NCBI RefSeq assembly: GCF_041146395.1
Contig: NC_090990.1
Location: 47,672,501-47,736,500, forward strand
Direction of reading: 5' to 3'
Source of the DNA: Eulemur rufifrons
Lineage: Eukaryota > Chordata > Mammalia > Primates > Lemuridae
Length of the DNA stretch: 64,000 nucleotides
A program made the position numbers and the translations under genes. Below are positions 23,466 to 33,600 of the stretch, one piece after another. Position 1 is the stretch's first letter. The number at the start of each line of letters is the position of its first letter. The notes under the pieces are model-generated. The model had not been told where the DNA came from. It worked only from the letters and a program-made list of their open reading frames with translations, and did not search any database.

Positions 23466-23594
23466 CCCAGGGGCTGAAGGAGGGGGAGGGGGAGGAGGCA
23501 GATGATTAGTAGCAGCAACCGTATTGGAAGCTCGGGGGAGCCTCTCCCTCCCCACTTCTCACCAGGCACCACATTCTGTCCATTTTGTCTTCTA

Positions 23595-23810
23595 ATAAGA
23601 GCTAAAAAGTACTTGAGTGTGTGCCAGGAACTATTCTGAAGGCTTTCAACAACCCTATGAGGTGGCGTATAAACCTCCCCACGTGCGTGGAGAAACTGAG
23701 GCACAGAGAAGGTAAGTCACAGGCCGGTGAACAACGAGGCCAGGACTCAGACCCAGGCAGCCAGGCCCGGGAGCCCACATTTTTCACCACTGCCTGGACC
23801 ACTGCTGGGC
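23595..23810 (-). mobile_element. MIR: MIR SINE
   Basis: Reverse MIR: GTGCCAGGAACTATTCTGAA, ACAACCCTATGAGGTGGCG, GAGAAACTGAGGCACAGAGA, ACTCAGACCCAGGCAGCC. Confidence 0.85.
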
Positions 23811-23924
23811 GACACCCCCTTCACTGTCCTCCTTGCCGTCCCTGCTGTGGCTAACTCTTAGCATCGCTTAACTGAACTATGAGGACAGCTCCCCTGCCTG
23901 TCTCTGTGTCCGACTCTCCCTGCC

Positions 23925-24345
23925 CCCGCGCCCTGATTTTACCCTCCACACAGCCAACCAGATGGTCTTTGAGAAACCAAACTCTGGTCCTGTCTTTTTT
24001 CTTCTGGAAGAAACCCGAGCTGGCTCCTCAGCGCCTGCACGCGGCATTCCAGGCTCTTCCCTGGCCGGCTCCAACCTCCACAGCCTCGTCCCCAGCACTC
24101 TGCCATCCCAGCCGCAGCATTCCCCGGACGTGCCACCTCCTCCCCTGTTCTGCGTCTCTGCACACACTGTTGCTTCTGCTTGGGCCGGGCCTCCTTGTCT
24201 TCTCAGGCCCGGGAACTTCTCATCCGCTCCCTGTGCGGCCCCCGGCCCTCCTCTGTGCCTCCCATCACCGACCGCAGTGATCATCAAGATTGTTTTCATC
24301 GAGTCACGCCTCATCAGAACCTCCCTGGGCGCAGAAAGGTCAAGA
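23925..24345 (+). mobile_element. L2: GC-rich L2 LINE region
   Basis: Follows the L2 3' plan: 'aaccaaactctggtcctgtc' opening, then GCATTCCAGGCTCTTCCCTG, TCTGCACACACTGTTGCTTC and AGAACCTCCCTGGGC. The copy is unusually GC-rich and CpG-rich. Its low stop-codon frequency explains the 192-codon (+) and 166-codon (-) open frames here, which are not genes. Confidence 0.6.
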
Positions 24346-24785
24346 GCTCCCAGCAGATGTGCCCCCAGGACCGACACGTGCAGCCCGCTGTGGCGGGAGC
24401 TGCTTTCCTCCCGTCCTCACTCAGGCAGCCGCGGGGCTGGAGCAGGGGACCCGCTGGGCTGCAGGGCAGAGGCAGCCTCGGCTCAGTTCGTGGGTCCTGA
24501 GCGCCCCACCCTGGGTTTCCGGCACGAACTGTCAGACTAATCAACGAACAGTGCACAGTTAACTTGCAAAATGGGGTATCCAGCCACTGAGATGCCAGGT
24601 GGACATCCGGGGGGAAGTCACTGCCCAACGCAAGGTGTGAGCTGGGGCCCAGGTGAGCAGGAAAGGATGGAGGACATCGTTGTGCGGGGGACAGCATGCC
24701 CGGCAGCCACATGTGGGGAAACTGCGGGGAAGAGAGATCAGAACCGTGATCCTCAGAGAGGACAGAGAGGTTTGCTGCTCATCCA
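24346..24785. other. GC-rich unassigned segment
   Basis: GC- and CpG-elevated to about 24540 (for example GCAGCCGCGGGGCTGGAGCA), a weak CpG-island candidate continuous with the L2 before it. No promoter motif or exon recognised. Confidence 0.4.
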
Positions 24786-24940
24786 GTTTTATACACTGAC
24801 CTTCACTTCAACCCTGTGGGGCAGGTAGAGCAGACTCTACTATCCTATTTTAAAGAGGGGGAAACTGAGGCTCCAAGAAGTTACATGACTGGGAAACGTG
24901 GGTGAGTAGAACATTAAGCCTGAAATGTAGGATTTTTGGT
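24786..24940 (-). mobile_element. MIR: MIR SINE
   Basis: Reverse MIR: ACTATCCTATTTTAAAGAGG then GAAACTGAGGCTCCAAGAAG. Confidence 0.75.
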
Positions 24941-24961
24941 TCCAGGTCACGGTTTACTCCT

Positions 24962-25323
24962 TGCTATGGTTTGAACATATGTGTTCCCCCAAATTCATAT
25001 GTTGAAACTTAACCCCCAAGGTGATGGTATGAGAAGGTGGGGTCTTTGGGAGATGATTAGGTCATGAATGCTCTGCCCTCATGAATGGGGTTAATGTCTC
25101 TATAAAAGGGGCTTCAGAGAGCATTGGTCCCCTTCCATCCCTTGTGCTGTGTGAGGACACAGCAACAAGGCTCCACCTTGTAAGCAGAGAGCGGCCCTCA
25201 CCAGACATCTGCCGGCGCCTTGATCTTGGATGTCCTGGCCTCCAGAACTGTGAGAAATAAACTTCTGTTCTTTATAAAGTAACCAGTCTAAGTTATTTTT
25301 TTATAACAGCAGGATCTAAGACA
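24962..25323 (+). mobile_element. MLT1: MLT1-type MaLR solo LTR
   Basis: 362 bases from TGCTATGGTTTGAACAT to CTAAGACA, flanked by a perfect 5-base duplication CTCCT at 24957-24961 and 25324-25328. Internal hallmarks are CATATGTTGAAACTTAAC, GCCCTCACCAGACATCTGCC and TCCAGAACTGTGAGAAATAA. It is a solo LTR with no internal viral sequence beside it, an old endogenous element without coding capacity. Confidence 0.95.
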
Positions 25324-25328
25324 CTCCT

Positions 25329-26482
25329 CTATCCTAGGGCACCACCAGCCCATAGGGTGCTTTGTGCAAATACGCAAATGGCACCTTCTTCCTCTTAGCA
25401 GGAGCAGGAGGCACCCACAGGGCTGCATGGCGAGCAGAGCACTAGCCGGAGCACAGCGCCCCTCGCCCTCCATGGCACACTCTGCACAATCTCAGGGTGG
25501 CACTCTGCTCCGCCCCACCCAGGTTCACTCCTACATCCTGTCCCTCTTCCCCCACTGAGAACCCCACTTCACCTTTGGACCCTCTCCCATGGGGGCACTC
25601 TGGTGCCTGGGGCTGGACGGTCACAGACAGGAAGTCTGTGGGTGGGGGCCTGCTTCCCAGGGCAGACCTGCTGGGTATGTGAGCAGTGCCCACTACCAGG
25701 GTCCTGCCTGAGCCGCCCCCCTAAAACTCTGTCCTCATGAAGCCCCCAGTCTATTTCATGTCTCCCCTGTCGCCAATGTCTTCCTGGCAGCAAAGGACAT
25801 CCTGTGATACAGTGCTTCACACAGTGTGCGTGCACCATAAATATTGAATGATGACAGGATATTTTTTTCAAAAAGATGAAGGTTCCACCTCTCAGGACTC
25901 TCTTTCGCTGTACATCTTTGCCAAGAGTGGGTTAAGGCGGTCCATCTTTTAGCAAGAATCAGGGTTTGGAGATTAGTGAAGTGAGAATTGGTCAGGTTTA
26001 ATGGCACAGATAATATTTTATTTTTATTTCAATTTTAATACACTATCAACATGCAATGAAGTAAGATATACGGCAACACTTGAGGAAGGAACTGCCCTCC
26101 AACTTATCTTCAGTTACCAATTTGGGACCAGTTTCTCAAGTTATTTTTCTGCCAGTCTTGAGAATCTCGGAAAATTTTGGCTTCATCAAAATGATATATT
26201 AGGAAGGGTAAAGGTCACCTTAAACTTTGCACAAGAAATCAGAGTAGTGTTTGACCGTGACACTTGAAATTTTTTTCCCCAAAGATATAAAAAAGCCAGG
26301 AAAAAAGGAAAACTTCTTTCCTCTGAACAATGAACTTTCTTCATTGTCTGGTGGTATCCAAGATATTTATTTTGACTCCAGATGCCATTAGGTGTACAAA
26401 TTGGCTTAGTGAGCTGGGAACACTGACCTTGTTGTAAATACCCTCAGCATTGTCATTCTTCATTTATGCCTGTGATTCCATT
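25329..26482. other. Unassigned block
   Basis: No repeat recognised except a possible L2 end near 25800-25860. An 88-codon frame at 26001-26267 (+) is in AT-rich DNA. I looked for splice borders around it (TTATCTTCAG at 26104, GTAAAG at 26209) but found no domain that would make it an exon. 25360-25690 is moderately GC-rich. Confidence 0.35.
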
Positions 26483-26597
26483 TAGACTGGACATCCTTTT
26501 AGTCAAGGACCATGTCTGATTCATCTTAGAGTCGCTACCACCCAGCACACTGAGTGGCACAGACAAGGCACCCATTATAGGTTTGATGAGTAAGAAT
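26483..26597 (+). mobile_element. L2: L2 LINE 3' end
   Basis: AGTCAAGGACCATGTCTGAT, CTACCACCCAGCACACTGAG and GGCACCCATTATAGG follow the L2 3' terminus. Confidence 0.65.
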
Positions 26598-27290
26598 AAT
26601 GATAACAATAGCTAATGTGCATCGAGTATTTACAGTGGACCAGATGCCTTTTGTGTATTTTATTTATAGCATTTTACATTTACTATTCCGTATAACCCTG
26701 TGGGTGGTATAATGGGTTGAATTGTGTTCCTCCCAAAATTCATACGTTGAAGCCCTAACCCCTAGTACCTCTGAGTGTGACCTTATTTGGAAATGCGGTT
26801 GTTGCAGATGGAATTTGTTAAGATGAGATCATACTGAGGTAGGTGGGCCCCTAATGTCCTTACACAAAGGGGAAATCTGGGCACAGACACTCTTACAGAA
26901 GACAGTACTGTGTGAGGATGAAGGCAGAGATGAAGGCAGGTGATATGGCAGAAGCCAAGGAATGCCAAAGAGTGCCAGCAAGCCACTGACAGCTAAGACA
27001 GGCATGGAGCAGATTTTTCTCTCACAACTTATAGAAGGAACCAACACTGTCCGCAACTGGATTTTGGACTTCCAGCCTCCAGAACTGTGAGACAATACAT
27101 TTCTGTTGTTTAAGCCACTCAGTTTGTGATACTTTGTGACAGCAGCTCTAGAACACTAATACCGATGGATAGTACCATTATTCTCATTTTATAAATGAGG
27201 AAAATAGAGCCCCAGAGGAATTCAATAACTTTACCAAGATCACATAGATAGTGTTGAGACCAAGCTAGAAACCCATACTCTGTGACTCTG
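26598..27290 (-). mobile_element. MIR: MIR SINE split by an MLT1 LTR
   Basis: One reverse MIR in two pieces: 26598-26706 (AATAGCTAATGTGCATCGAG to TATAACCCTGTGGGTGG) and 27163-27290 (CATTTTATAAATGAGGAAAA, CCAAGATCACATAGATAG). The LTR at 26707-27162 lies exactly between them. Confidence 0.85.
26707..27162 (+). mobile_element. MLT1: MLT1-type MaLR solo LTR (MLT1C-like)
   Basis: Hallmarks are GGGTTGAATTGTGTTCCTCC, GTGACCTTATTTGGAAATGC, AAGCCAAGGAATGCCAAAG, and CTCCAGAACTGTGAGACAAT ending near ACTAATAC. It is a solo LTR inserted in a MIR, with no coding sequence attached. Confidence 0.9.
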
Positions 27291-27384
27291 TACAACTTAC
27301 TGCTTCCTTCCATGAAAGGGCTATGTCTGTGTCCTGCTGTGGGACCTTATGTGAGTTGCTTAAACTCTCATTGTTTTCTCTTTA

Positions 27385-27490
27385 TTGAGCTGAATTTGTT
27401 GAGCTCCCATTCTGAGCACTGGAATGGTAGGAAATATATCCTTTTTCCTCAAAGAGTTTATAGTGCAATTGGGAAGACAAGGAAAGTGAA
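27385..27490 (-). mobile_element. L2: L2 LINE 3' end, degraded
   Basis: TGAGCTCCCATTCTGAGCAC followed by CTCAAAGAGTTTATAGTGCA, a reverse L2 terminus. Confidence 0.55.
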
Positions 27491-27665
27491 GAAAGCTAAC
27501 ACTGAGAGCCTACTACATACCAGGAGTTTCACACAGGATATGTCAGATGATTCTCATACCATAGTTAGTAGCTTTTAGTAGTTAGAGCTAATAAGAGGAG
27601 ACTGAGGCTCAGAAAGTGACACTGGTTGTCAAAGTCAATTGATGAGCCTGAGAAGCCCTAGCTAG
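27491..27665 (-). mobile_element. MIR: MIR SINE
   Basis: Reverse MIR: GCCTACTACATACCAGGAGT, GAGACTGAGGCTCAGAAAG. Confidence 0.7.
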
Positions 27666-28507
27666 GTCTGTTTGATTTCAAGACCCACCATGTTTCTATC
27701 TGCCCTACCACCCTGGAAACCTCCATAAAACACAGTCCCAGAGCAAGATGTGAGCAAGTGACTGATGAGGGCTCAGACCAGCTCTTGTCAATCCTGATAC
27801 AAGGATAATGATGGGCACGAGGGATGGAATTGGAGAGACATGTGGGTAACTCTTACTCTACCATACTACTGTCTTTGTGGTATGAAATAGGAAGTCACAT
27901 CCTAAGTTTCTGGGAAGAAGAAATGTTTAAGACGGTCATTGGGAAAAATATTTCTATCCTCTATGTAGATGGCACATAGTGATGAGAAATAGGAGAATAC
28001 AAATGATTTCCCTGTCTTCCTAGGAATATTCTCCCCTCTCCAACAATGCCTGGCTGTAGTGGATACTGGGGTACACTGTCTAGATTCCCCCTTTCAGTGG
28101 CAAGGGTGCTACCAGCTACTGAGTCCCTATCCAGAAACTGAGCTCGGCGGAAGAGCGCCATCCCACCCAAGGTCTTGCCCCCTGGTGGATACCGGGCATG
28201 AAAATCCCAGCCTCTTGCCTCAAGATGGGACAACTCTGCAGAGTTGCACATTCCAGCAGCAGAACTCTGGTGGGAGTTGTTGGCTGGGACCTCTGTTGCA
28301 GTTTAACTTCTCCCTCTGCCAGACATGCTTCTCTCACTCCCTGATAAACTGCCTACACGCAAATATCCACCTCTGAGCTGCATCCTAGGAAACCTGATCT
28401 AAGCCACTAGGTAAAGATGATTGTTTAAAGACTGGAACAGCTCGCTGTGTAACACTAAGAGGACTAGAAAACATAACAAAGCCAAACGTGTGCTATGATA
28501 CCGATTC
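27666..28507. other. Unassigned block
   Basis: No repeat recognised. Contains a strong CTCF-like match on the minus strand (28175-28188) and opposed open frames at 27961-28376 with no recognisable content. Confidence 0.35.
28175..28188 (-). promoter_or_regulatory. Candidate CTCF site, reverse
   Basis: The plus strand reads TTGCCCCCTGGTGG. Its complement CCACCAGGGGGCAA matches the CTCF core at 13 of 14 positions. Occupancy unknown. Confidence 0.4.
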
Positions 28508-28815
28508 CTTGTTGGTTTTTTTGGTTTTTTTTTTTTTTTTTTTTTGAGACAAGGTCTCACTCTGTTTCCCCAGCTAGAGTTCAGTGAACTCACTGCAACC
28601 TCAAACTCCTGGGCTTAAGCAATCCTCCTGCCTCAGCTTCCCAAGCACCGGGGACTACAAGCACGTACCACCACACCTGGCTAATTTTTCTACTTTTTGT
28701 AGAGACAGGGTCTCACTCTTGCTCGGGCTGGTCTTGAACGCCTGGCCTCGAGCAATCCTCCTGCCTCGGCCTCCTGAAGTGCTAGGATTACAGGTGTGAG
28801 CCACCCGCCTGGCCA
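28508..28815 (-). mobile_element. Alu: Alu SINE, older copy
   Basis: Reverse Alu after a T tract, with 8-base target duplication ATGATACC at 28495-28502 and 28816-28823. Heavily mutated at CpGs and in the left arm. Confidence 0.95.
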
Positions 28816-28839
28816 ATGATACCAAATTTGTAGAAAAGA

Positions 28840-29375
28840 GAATGCCATGGTGATTCAGAGCTTGAGTTCCAGAGGTAGACCTAAGTTCAAAAACCATCTC
28901 CAATAATTACCAGCTGTCTAACCTTGAACAAATTACATAACTTCTTCAATCCTCAGTTTTTTCATCTGTAAAGTGAAATGATGGCTTTGAGTATTTGAGA
29001 CCTAAAAAAAAAAAATTACTCTCTTCGGAATATATTAAAAGAACATTGTAAAAGGGCAACATGAGGGATCTTTGTGACGTTGGAATTGTCTGGTGTCTTG
29101 ACTGTGGGAACCTACACAGATGATAAAATTGTATGGAACCTAATACACACACACACACAAATGTATACAAGTAAAATGGGAAATCTGAATAAGATGGTGG
29201 ACGATATCAATGTCAGTATCATAGATATTATACTAAAGTTAGATAGATAGGTAGATAGCATACTAAAGTTTTGTAAAATGCTACCAAATGGGGACAACAA
29301 TAATGCCTCCTCTTGGGTTGCTATGTTAAGAGTAAATGACATGGTGCATGTAAAACTTTTAGCTCAGTATTAACT
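28840..29375 (+). mobile_element. MIR: MIR SINE split by an L1 3' end
   Basis: Sense MIR in two pieces: 28840-28985 (ATCCTCAGTTTTTTCATCTG) and 29287-29375 (AATGGGGACAACAATAATGC to ACTTTTAGCTCAGTATT). The L1 at 28989-29286 lies between them. Confidence 0.8.
28989..29286 (+). mobile_element. L1: L1M 3' UTR fragment
   Basis: GAGTATTTGAGACCTAAA, GGGCAACATGAGGGATC, then an AC microsatellite (29146-29159), and AATCTGAATAAGATGGTGG. A close relative lies at 32291-32620 and begins with the same 18 bases. A short AGAT tract with a duplicated ATACTAAAGTT follows at 29230-29270. Confidence 0.7.
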
Positions 29376-30087
29376 CTTTTAGGAAAAAGACTGGAAAGAA
29401 ATCTGCTACTATGTTAATGTTTGGTATCCCTGGGTCCTGGGGTTATGAGAGATTTTTATTTTTTTAAATTCTCTGTATTTCCCAAAATTTTCATCATTAA
29501 CGTATTATAAAGGGCATTTCTGATTGCCTTTGCAGTAGCTGTGCTTCCTCCCCAGCTGTGCCTAATTTCCATTCGGGAATCCATGTGGTCCAGAGACTCT
29601 GATTCCATGTTCCCTACCACCACTACCACTGCCAGGGGAGAGTTTATAACAGAGACTTATCTGATCAGCTTGTTTCATTCTTGGCTATAGTGGATACCCC
29701 AGAGATCGTTTTGGGGTAGGCACATGACCTAAGCCATTCCAATCGAAGTGAATCTGTGGTCTCTTGCTTGGTCTGCTGGGAAAAAAGAGGATATTCTCTC
29801 GCCTGCTCTGACTGAGGAAGCACTTGTCCTAGGAGCTGTTGATAGCCGTCTTCTGACCATGAGATGGGCCTCCCTTAGGAGGCAGTGGACACACTGGAAA
29901 GCAAAGAAAGAACAGATCCTTGTCCTTATTGACATCACTAATTCTCTGGATCAAGACATATCTTATCTCGGGACTTTCCAATTACATGAGTAAATACATT
30001 CTCTTAATTTTTCAAGCACATTTAAATTGAGTTTCCCATTACCTGTAACATGAAGACTTTTGAAACATTTGTATTATTTTCATGATC
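29376..30087. other. Unassigned block with a weak L1 3' end
   Basis: 29440-29520 resembles a short L1ME-like terminus (TCTGTATTTCCCAAAATTTT). The rest is not recognised. The 81-codon (+) and 69-codon (-) frames at 29729-29993 have no known domain. Confidence 0.35.
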
Positions 30088-30101
30088 AGAAGTTAACAAT
30101 A

Positions 30102-30448
30102 GGCCGGGCGCGGTGGCTCACGCCTGTAATCCTAGCACTCTGGGAGGCCGAGGCGGGTGGATCGCTCAAGGTCAGGAGTTCGAGACCAGCCTGAGCAAGA
30201 GCGAGACCCCATCTCTACTAAAAATAGAAAGAAATTATATGGACAACTAAAAATATATATATAGAAAAATTAGCCGGGCATAGTGGCGCATGCCTGTAGT
30301 CCCAGCTACTCGGGAGGCTGAGGCAGGAGGATCACTTGAGCCCAGGAGTTTGAGGTTGCTGTGAGCTAGGCTGACGCCACGGCACTCACTCTAGCCTGGG
30401 CAACAAAGTGAGACTCTGTCTCAAAAAAAAAAAAAAAAAAAAAAAAGA
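30102..30448 (+). mobile_element. Alu: Alu SINE, young lemur-type copy
   Basis: Full-length Alu with the best-preserved CpGs in the window (GGCCGGGCGCGGTGGCTCAC), a long linker near 30224-30264 and GCTGACGCCACGGCACTC at the 3' side. A perfect 14-base target duplication AGAAGTTAACAATA lies at 30088-30101 and 30449-30462, with an A tail of about 24. It is the youngest insertion seen. Confidence 0.98.
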
Positions 30449-30462
30449 AGAAGTTAACAATA

Positions 30463-30965
30463 AAAAGTATGTATAGAAAAATACCACCCCTTCCATAGGG
30501 CACAGGCCAAGCCCTTCCTCCTCCATCCATGGTCCCAGACTCCACTGGTCCAGGGTGACTTTCCTATCAGCTCTAGTCCTTGTTACCTGTAAGTCCATCT
30601 GACACTGAATAAACTCACGCCTTATATTGCTCTCTGTCCCCGGTGTATCTATATTGTCTTCCAGTGAGTCAGAAAACTGCTTGAGAGGAGGGGGTCATGT
30701 CTTATCATTCCCATAAATCCCACAGTACAATTTCATCAGTCCCACAGAGTTATTTTTCTTAGGTCTCACTTTTATGAAAAGCCTCAATTTAGACTTTGAC
30801 ATTATCTCCCAAAGAGGTTAAACAAATAGTTTTGACCTTGTGTATTAGACTTATTAATTTGTCAGTAAACACATTGATATGTCAGTAAAACTACTGGAAT
30901 ATATAACAATCCATTTTTTTTTTTAATATCTGGGAATCTCTGGCAATTGAAGATGCCCTCTGAAA
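30463..30965. other. Unassigned sequence with a short L2 end
   Basis: A degraded L2 3' end (+) lies at about 30650-30735 (GGGGGTCATGTCTTATCATT). The rest is unassigned, with a T tract at 30914-30924. Confidence 0.35.
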
Positions 30966-31148
30966 CGAGCTGGGTGCCAGGCACAGTGCTGGGGACAGTG
31001 TTTACAACGTCATTGCATTCTCAGAGCTTAAAACAATCTTTTCACTTTCTAATTGAGGAAACTGAGGCCCACACAGGCAGAGGGACTTGTCCAGGCAGCG
31101 CCCATTGGTGGCAGAGCCAGGGCTTGAACCCAGGTCTTCTAGTTGCCC
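30966..31148 (-). mobile_element. MIR: MIR SINE
   Basis: Reverse MIR: GGTGCCAGGCACAGTGCTGG, GAGGAAACTGAGGCCCACAC, GCCAGGGCTTGAACCCAGGT. Confidence 0.85.
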
Positions 31149-31893
31149 AATAACTACTCATGAAATGGGTTAAAATCATATCGATAGAGTTACCTACAAA
31201 GCATTGTGCAAATTCACCTTTTAAGGTGCTCCATAAATGCTTCGATAAGAGTTTTACAGCAGGTTCAAAGTTGTTAACTCATTTTTCAACTTGTCTGTGG
31301 CCCCATATGATATAGAGCACGAGGCTGATGTAGGAAGGGATTTTTCTCCACCAGTCAGTCAGGTGGCTTATTTCAGCCCCCGGAGTAGCTGTTAATCAGG
31401 TTTCAATAGACTTCAGCGTTTCACTCAGAACCTGTTGGCAATCCTAAACTCTACCGATCCTGTCATCTCTGCAAAATGAGCTCTGGCTATGGCCCCATCC
31501 GTTTTCAATTTTATTGAGGGATCCCTTCAGAACAGTTCCTGCTGCAGCATTAATACGGACCTCAGCAGGGACCCCCTTCCTTACCCCAAGCTGCTCTCTC
31601 AGGGTACAAAATGATGTGCTCCAGCTCCTGGAGATTTAAGAGCATCCAGGCAAGTTTTTAATGTGCTCTTTGTCCGGGTGTCAGTCCCGTACCTCCCATA
31701 CACAGAGCGGCGGCTATTTGGAGCTAACAGGACTCCTCTCTAGGGCTGTCAGACCCTGTCCAATTTTTTTTCCTTACAACTTTGCAGGGGATTCTCCTGC
31801 TCTGCTTCTCGATTTTCATCTGACCTGTTGAATCCCTTCTGCGACTCTTCCCTCCATCCCAGCCTCCTTTCCCAAGCGGATCTAACACAAACA
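31149..31893. other. Repeat-poor block, possible conserved element
   Basis: About 700 bases with no recognised repeat. AT-rich motifs such as GCTGTTAATCAGGTTTC and GCAGCATTAATACGG occur near 31390 and 31540. Worth aligning to other mammals. No exon recognised. Confidence 0.4.
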
Positions 31894-31894
31894 G

Positions 31895-32160
31895 CACCTA
31901 ACACGCTGAACAACTACTACATGCCAAACACAGATGTAGGGAGATTATCTCATTCAAACTCACGGCCAGCTGGTGATAAGGAATATATATGATCAGTCCT
32001 TCTCAGTCAAGGAAATTGGGACTTCAGGGAGCTTAAGTAACTGGCACAAAGTCACACTGTTAAGAAATATTGGTGTTGGGATATTTGAAGCCAGGCAGTT
32101 CAATTCCAGGGCTAGCACCCTTTACAACAGTACTATACTGTCTCTCAGTTTATGAAACTG
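31895..32160 (-). mobile_element. MIR: MIR SINE, long copy
   Basis: Reverse MIR: ACAACTACTACATGCCAAAC, GATTATCTCATTCAAACTCA, ACTGGCACAAAGTCACACTG, ending CAACAGTACTATACTGT at the family's 5' end. Confidence 0.8.
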
Positions 32161-32290
32161 ATTCCCTTGGAATCTTCTCACATTACTTCCACCCACATGC
32201 AAGTAACCCCCAATCCTGTCTTGATTGCAGAGCAGTTTCATTCATTGGGCTCTAAAGTCACAGTGCTTAGGGACCATGGCTCTCTATGGA

Positions 32291-32620
32291 GAGTATTTGA
32301 GACCTAAAATTATTCTCCTTGAAATATTAAAAGAATATTGCAAAAGGGCAACATGAGGGATTCTTGTGATATAACTGTTCAGTGTCTTGACTATGTCAGA
32401 ACCATCTCTCTCTCTCTCACACACACACATACAAGATGGAAAATCTGAATAAGGTAGTGGGCGGATATCAGATGTCACTATCCTGGTTGTAAGATTGTAC
32501 TGTGGTTTTATAAAATGTTAACATTGGGGGAAACTGGGCAATGTATTCTTTCTAAAAACTTCATGTGAATCTATAATTTTTAAAAATGAAGGGAATAAAA
32601 AGAACATTGCAAAATAAAAA
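32291..32620 (+). mobile_element. L1: L1M 3' end
   Basis: GAGTATTTGAGACCTAAA, GGGCAACATGAGGGATTCTT, a TC/AC simple tract (32405-32428), then GGAAAATCTGAATAAGGTAG, CTTCATGTGAATCTATAATT and an A-rich end. Similar to 28989-29286. Confidence 0.75.
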
Positions 32621-32626
32621 TTAGTA

Positions 32627-32957
32627 CAATTGGTCTTCTGTGTCATGGGTTCTACAACCATGGATTCAACCAACTGCTGATCAAAAACATTTTAAAAAAT
32701 AATAAAAAATAACAGTACCACAATAAAAAATGATACAAATTTTAAAAAATACAGTGTAACAACTATTTACATAGCATTTACATTGTATTAGGTGTTATAA
32801 ATAATGTAGAGATGATTTAAAGTATATGGGAGAATGTTCATAGGTTATACGCAAATAATATATGATTTTATATCAGTGACTTGAGCATCTGTGGATTTTG
32901 GTATCTTCTGGGGGTCCTGGAACCAATCTCCCCTGGGTACCAAGGGACAAGTGAATG
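32627..32957 (-). mobile_element. MER2: Tigger-family MITE (MER2-like)
   Basis: Bounded by TA dinucleotides at 32625-32626 and 32958-32959, with ends CAATTGGTCTTCTG and, at the right, GGTACCAAGGGACAAGTG. Internal hallmarks are CATAGCATTTACATTGTATT and GGGTCCTGGAACCAATC. It inserted at the 3' end of the L1 above. Confidence 0.85.
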
Positions 32958-33026
32958 TATTTAATTAAATGTTTACAAAATGTAATACTATGTCAATTGG
33001 TTCAGTGTAATAAGTCAATGATTGTA

Positions 33027-33049
33027 TTATATATATATATATATATATA
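33027..33049. repeat. AT microsatellite
   Basis: Continuous AT dinucleotides. Confidence 0.9.
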
Positions 33050-33357
33050 GCAAGCTTAAATCACAAAGAAAATTAAATAATTCTTGGCAAACTTACTATT
33101 TTAAAAGTCCTTTCACATTCTGTATACCAAAAGGAAATTGCGTGTGATTTTGGATGTGAATACATTGCAGTGTGTTTGGCATGATGTGGGTGGAGCCTTC
33201 AAAAGGGAGAATGTCTGGGGCCTCAGGACTTGAAATGACCCTGCTTGCCAGCCCTCTTCTGTTGCCGCCAATGAAGTGTGTGCACTAAAAATGAACCCAA
33301 AACTTGCATCTCTAAAACTGGGCTCCTGGTGTCTATCGGATCACGGTTTCTTTCTGC
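33050..33357. other. Unassigned sequence
   Basis: Nothing recognised. Confidence 0.3.
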
Positions 33358-33600
33358 ATTCTCTACACTGCTAGTGGTCCACAAGATGGCACAACATTTC
33401 TGAAGGTAATTTGGCATTACGTATCAAAAGTCTTAAACTTCTTGTACTCTTTGGCCCAGGAAACCATAGTTATCAATTTGGGGGGAGCTTGCGACCTTGG
33501 AGTGGTGAGGTTGGGGTGACCTTTTAATTATTTTCTTTATATTTTTCTGTATTTCCTAATTTCTAATAACTGGGTGAAAAGGAACCTGACAAAGACAGTT
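33358..33600 (+). mobile_element. L1: L1ME-type 3' end
   Basis: ACTGCTAGTGGTCCACAAGA, AATTTGGCATTACGTATCAA, AGTCTTAAACTTCTTGTACT and TTTTTCTGTATTTCCTAATT follow an old L1ME plan. Confidence 0.65.

Noticed and set aside
23877..24540. 192-codon (+) and 166-codon (-) open frames
   Set aside because: Both lie in a GC-rich L2 copy with few stop codons. They overlap on opposite strands and show no protein family.
26001..26267. 88-codon frame as a possible exon
   Set aside because: Splice-like borders exist near it, but no known domain could be matched and the DNA is ordinary AT-rich sequence.
29146..29159. Regularly spaced short repeats as a CRISPR-like array
   Set aside because: All spaced repeats found are microsatellites or transposon parts, and the genome is a primate's.
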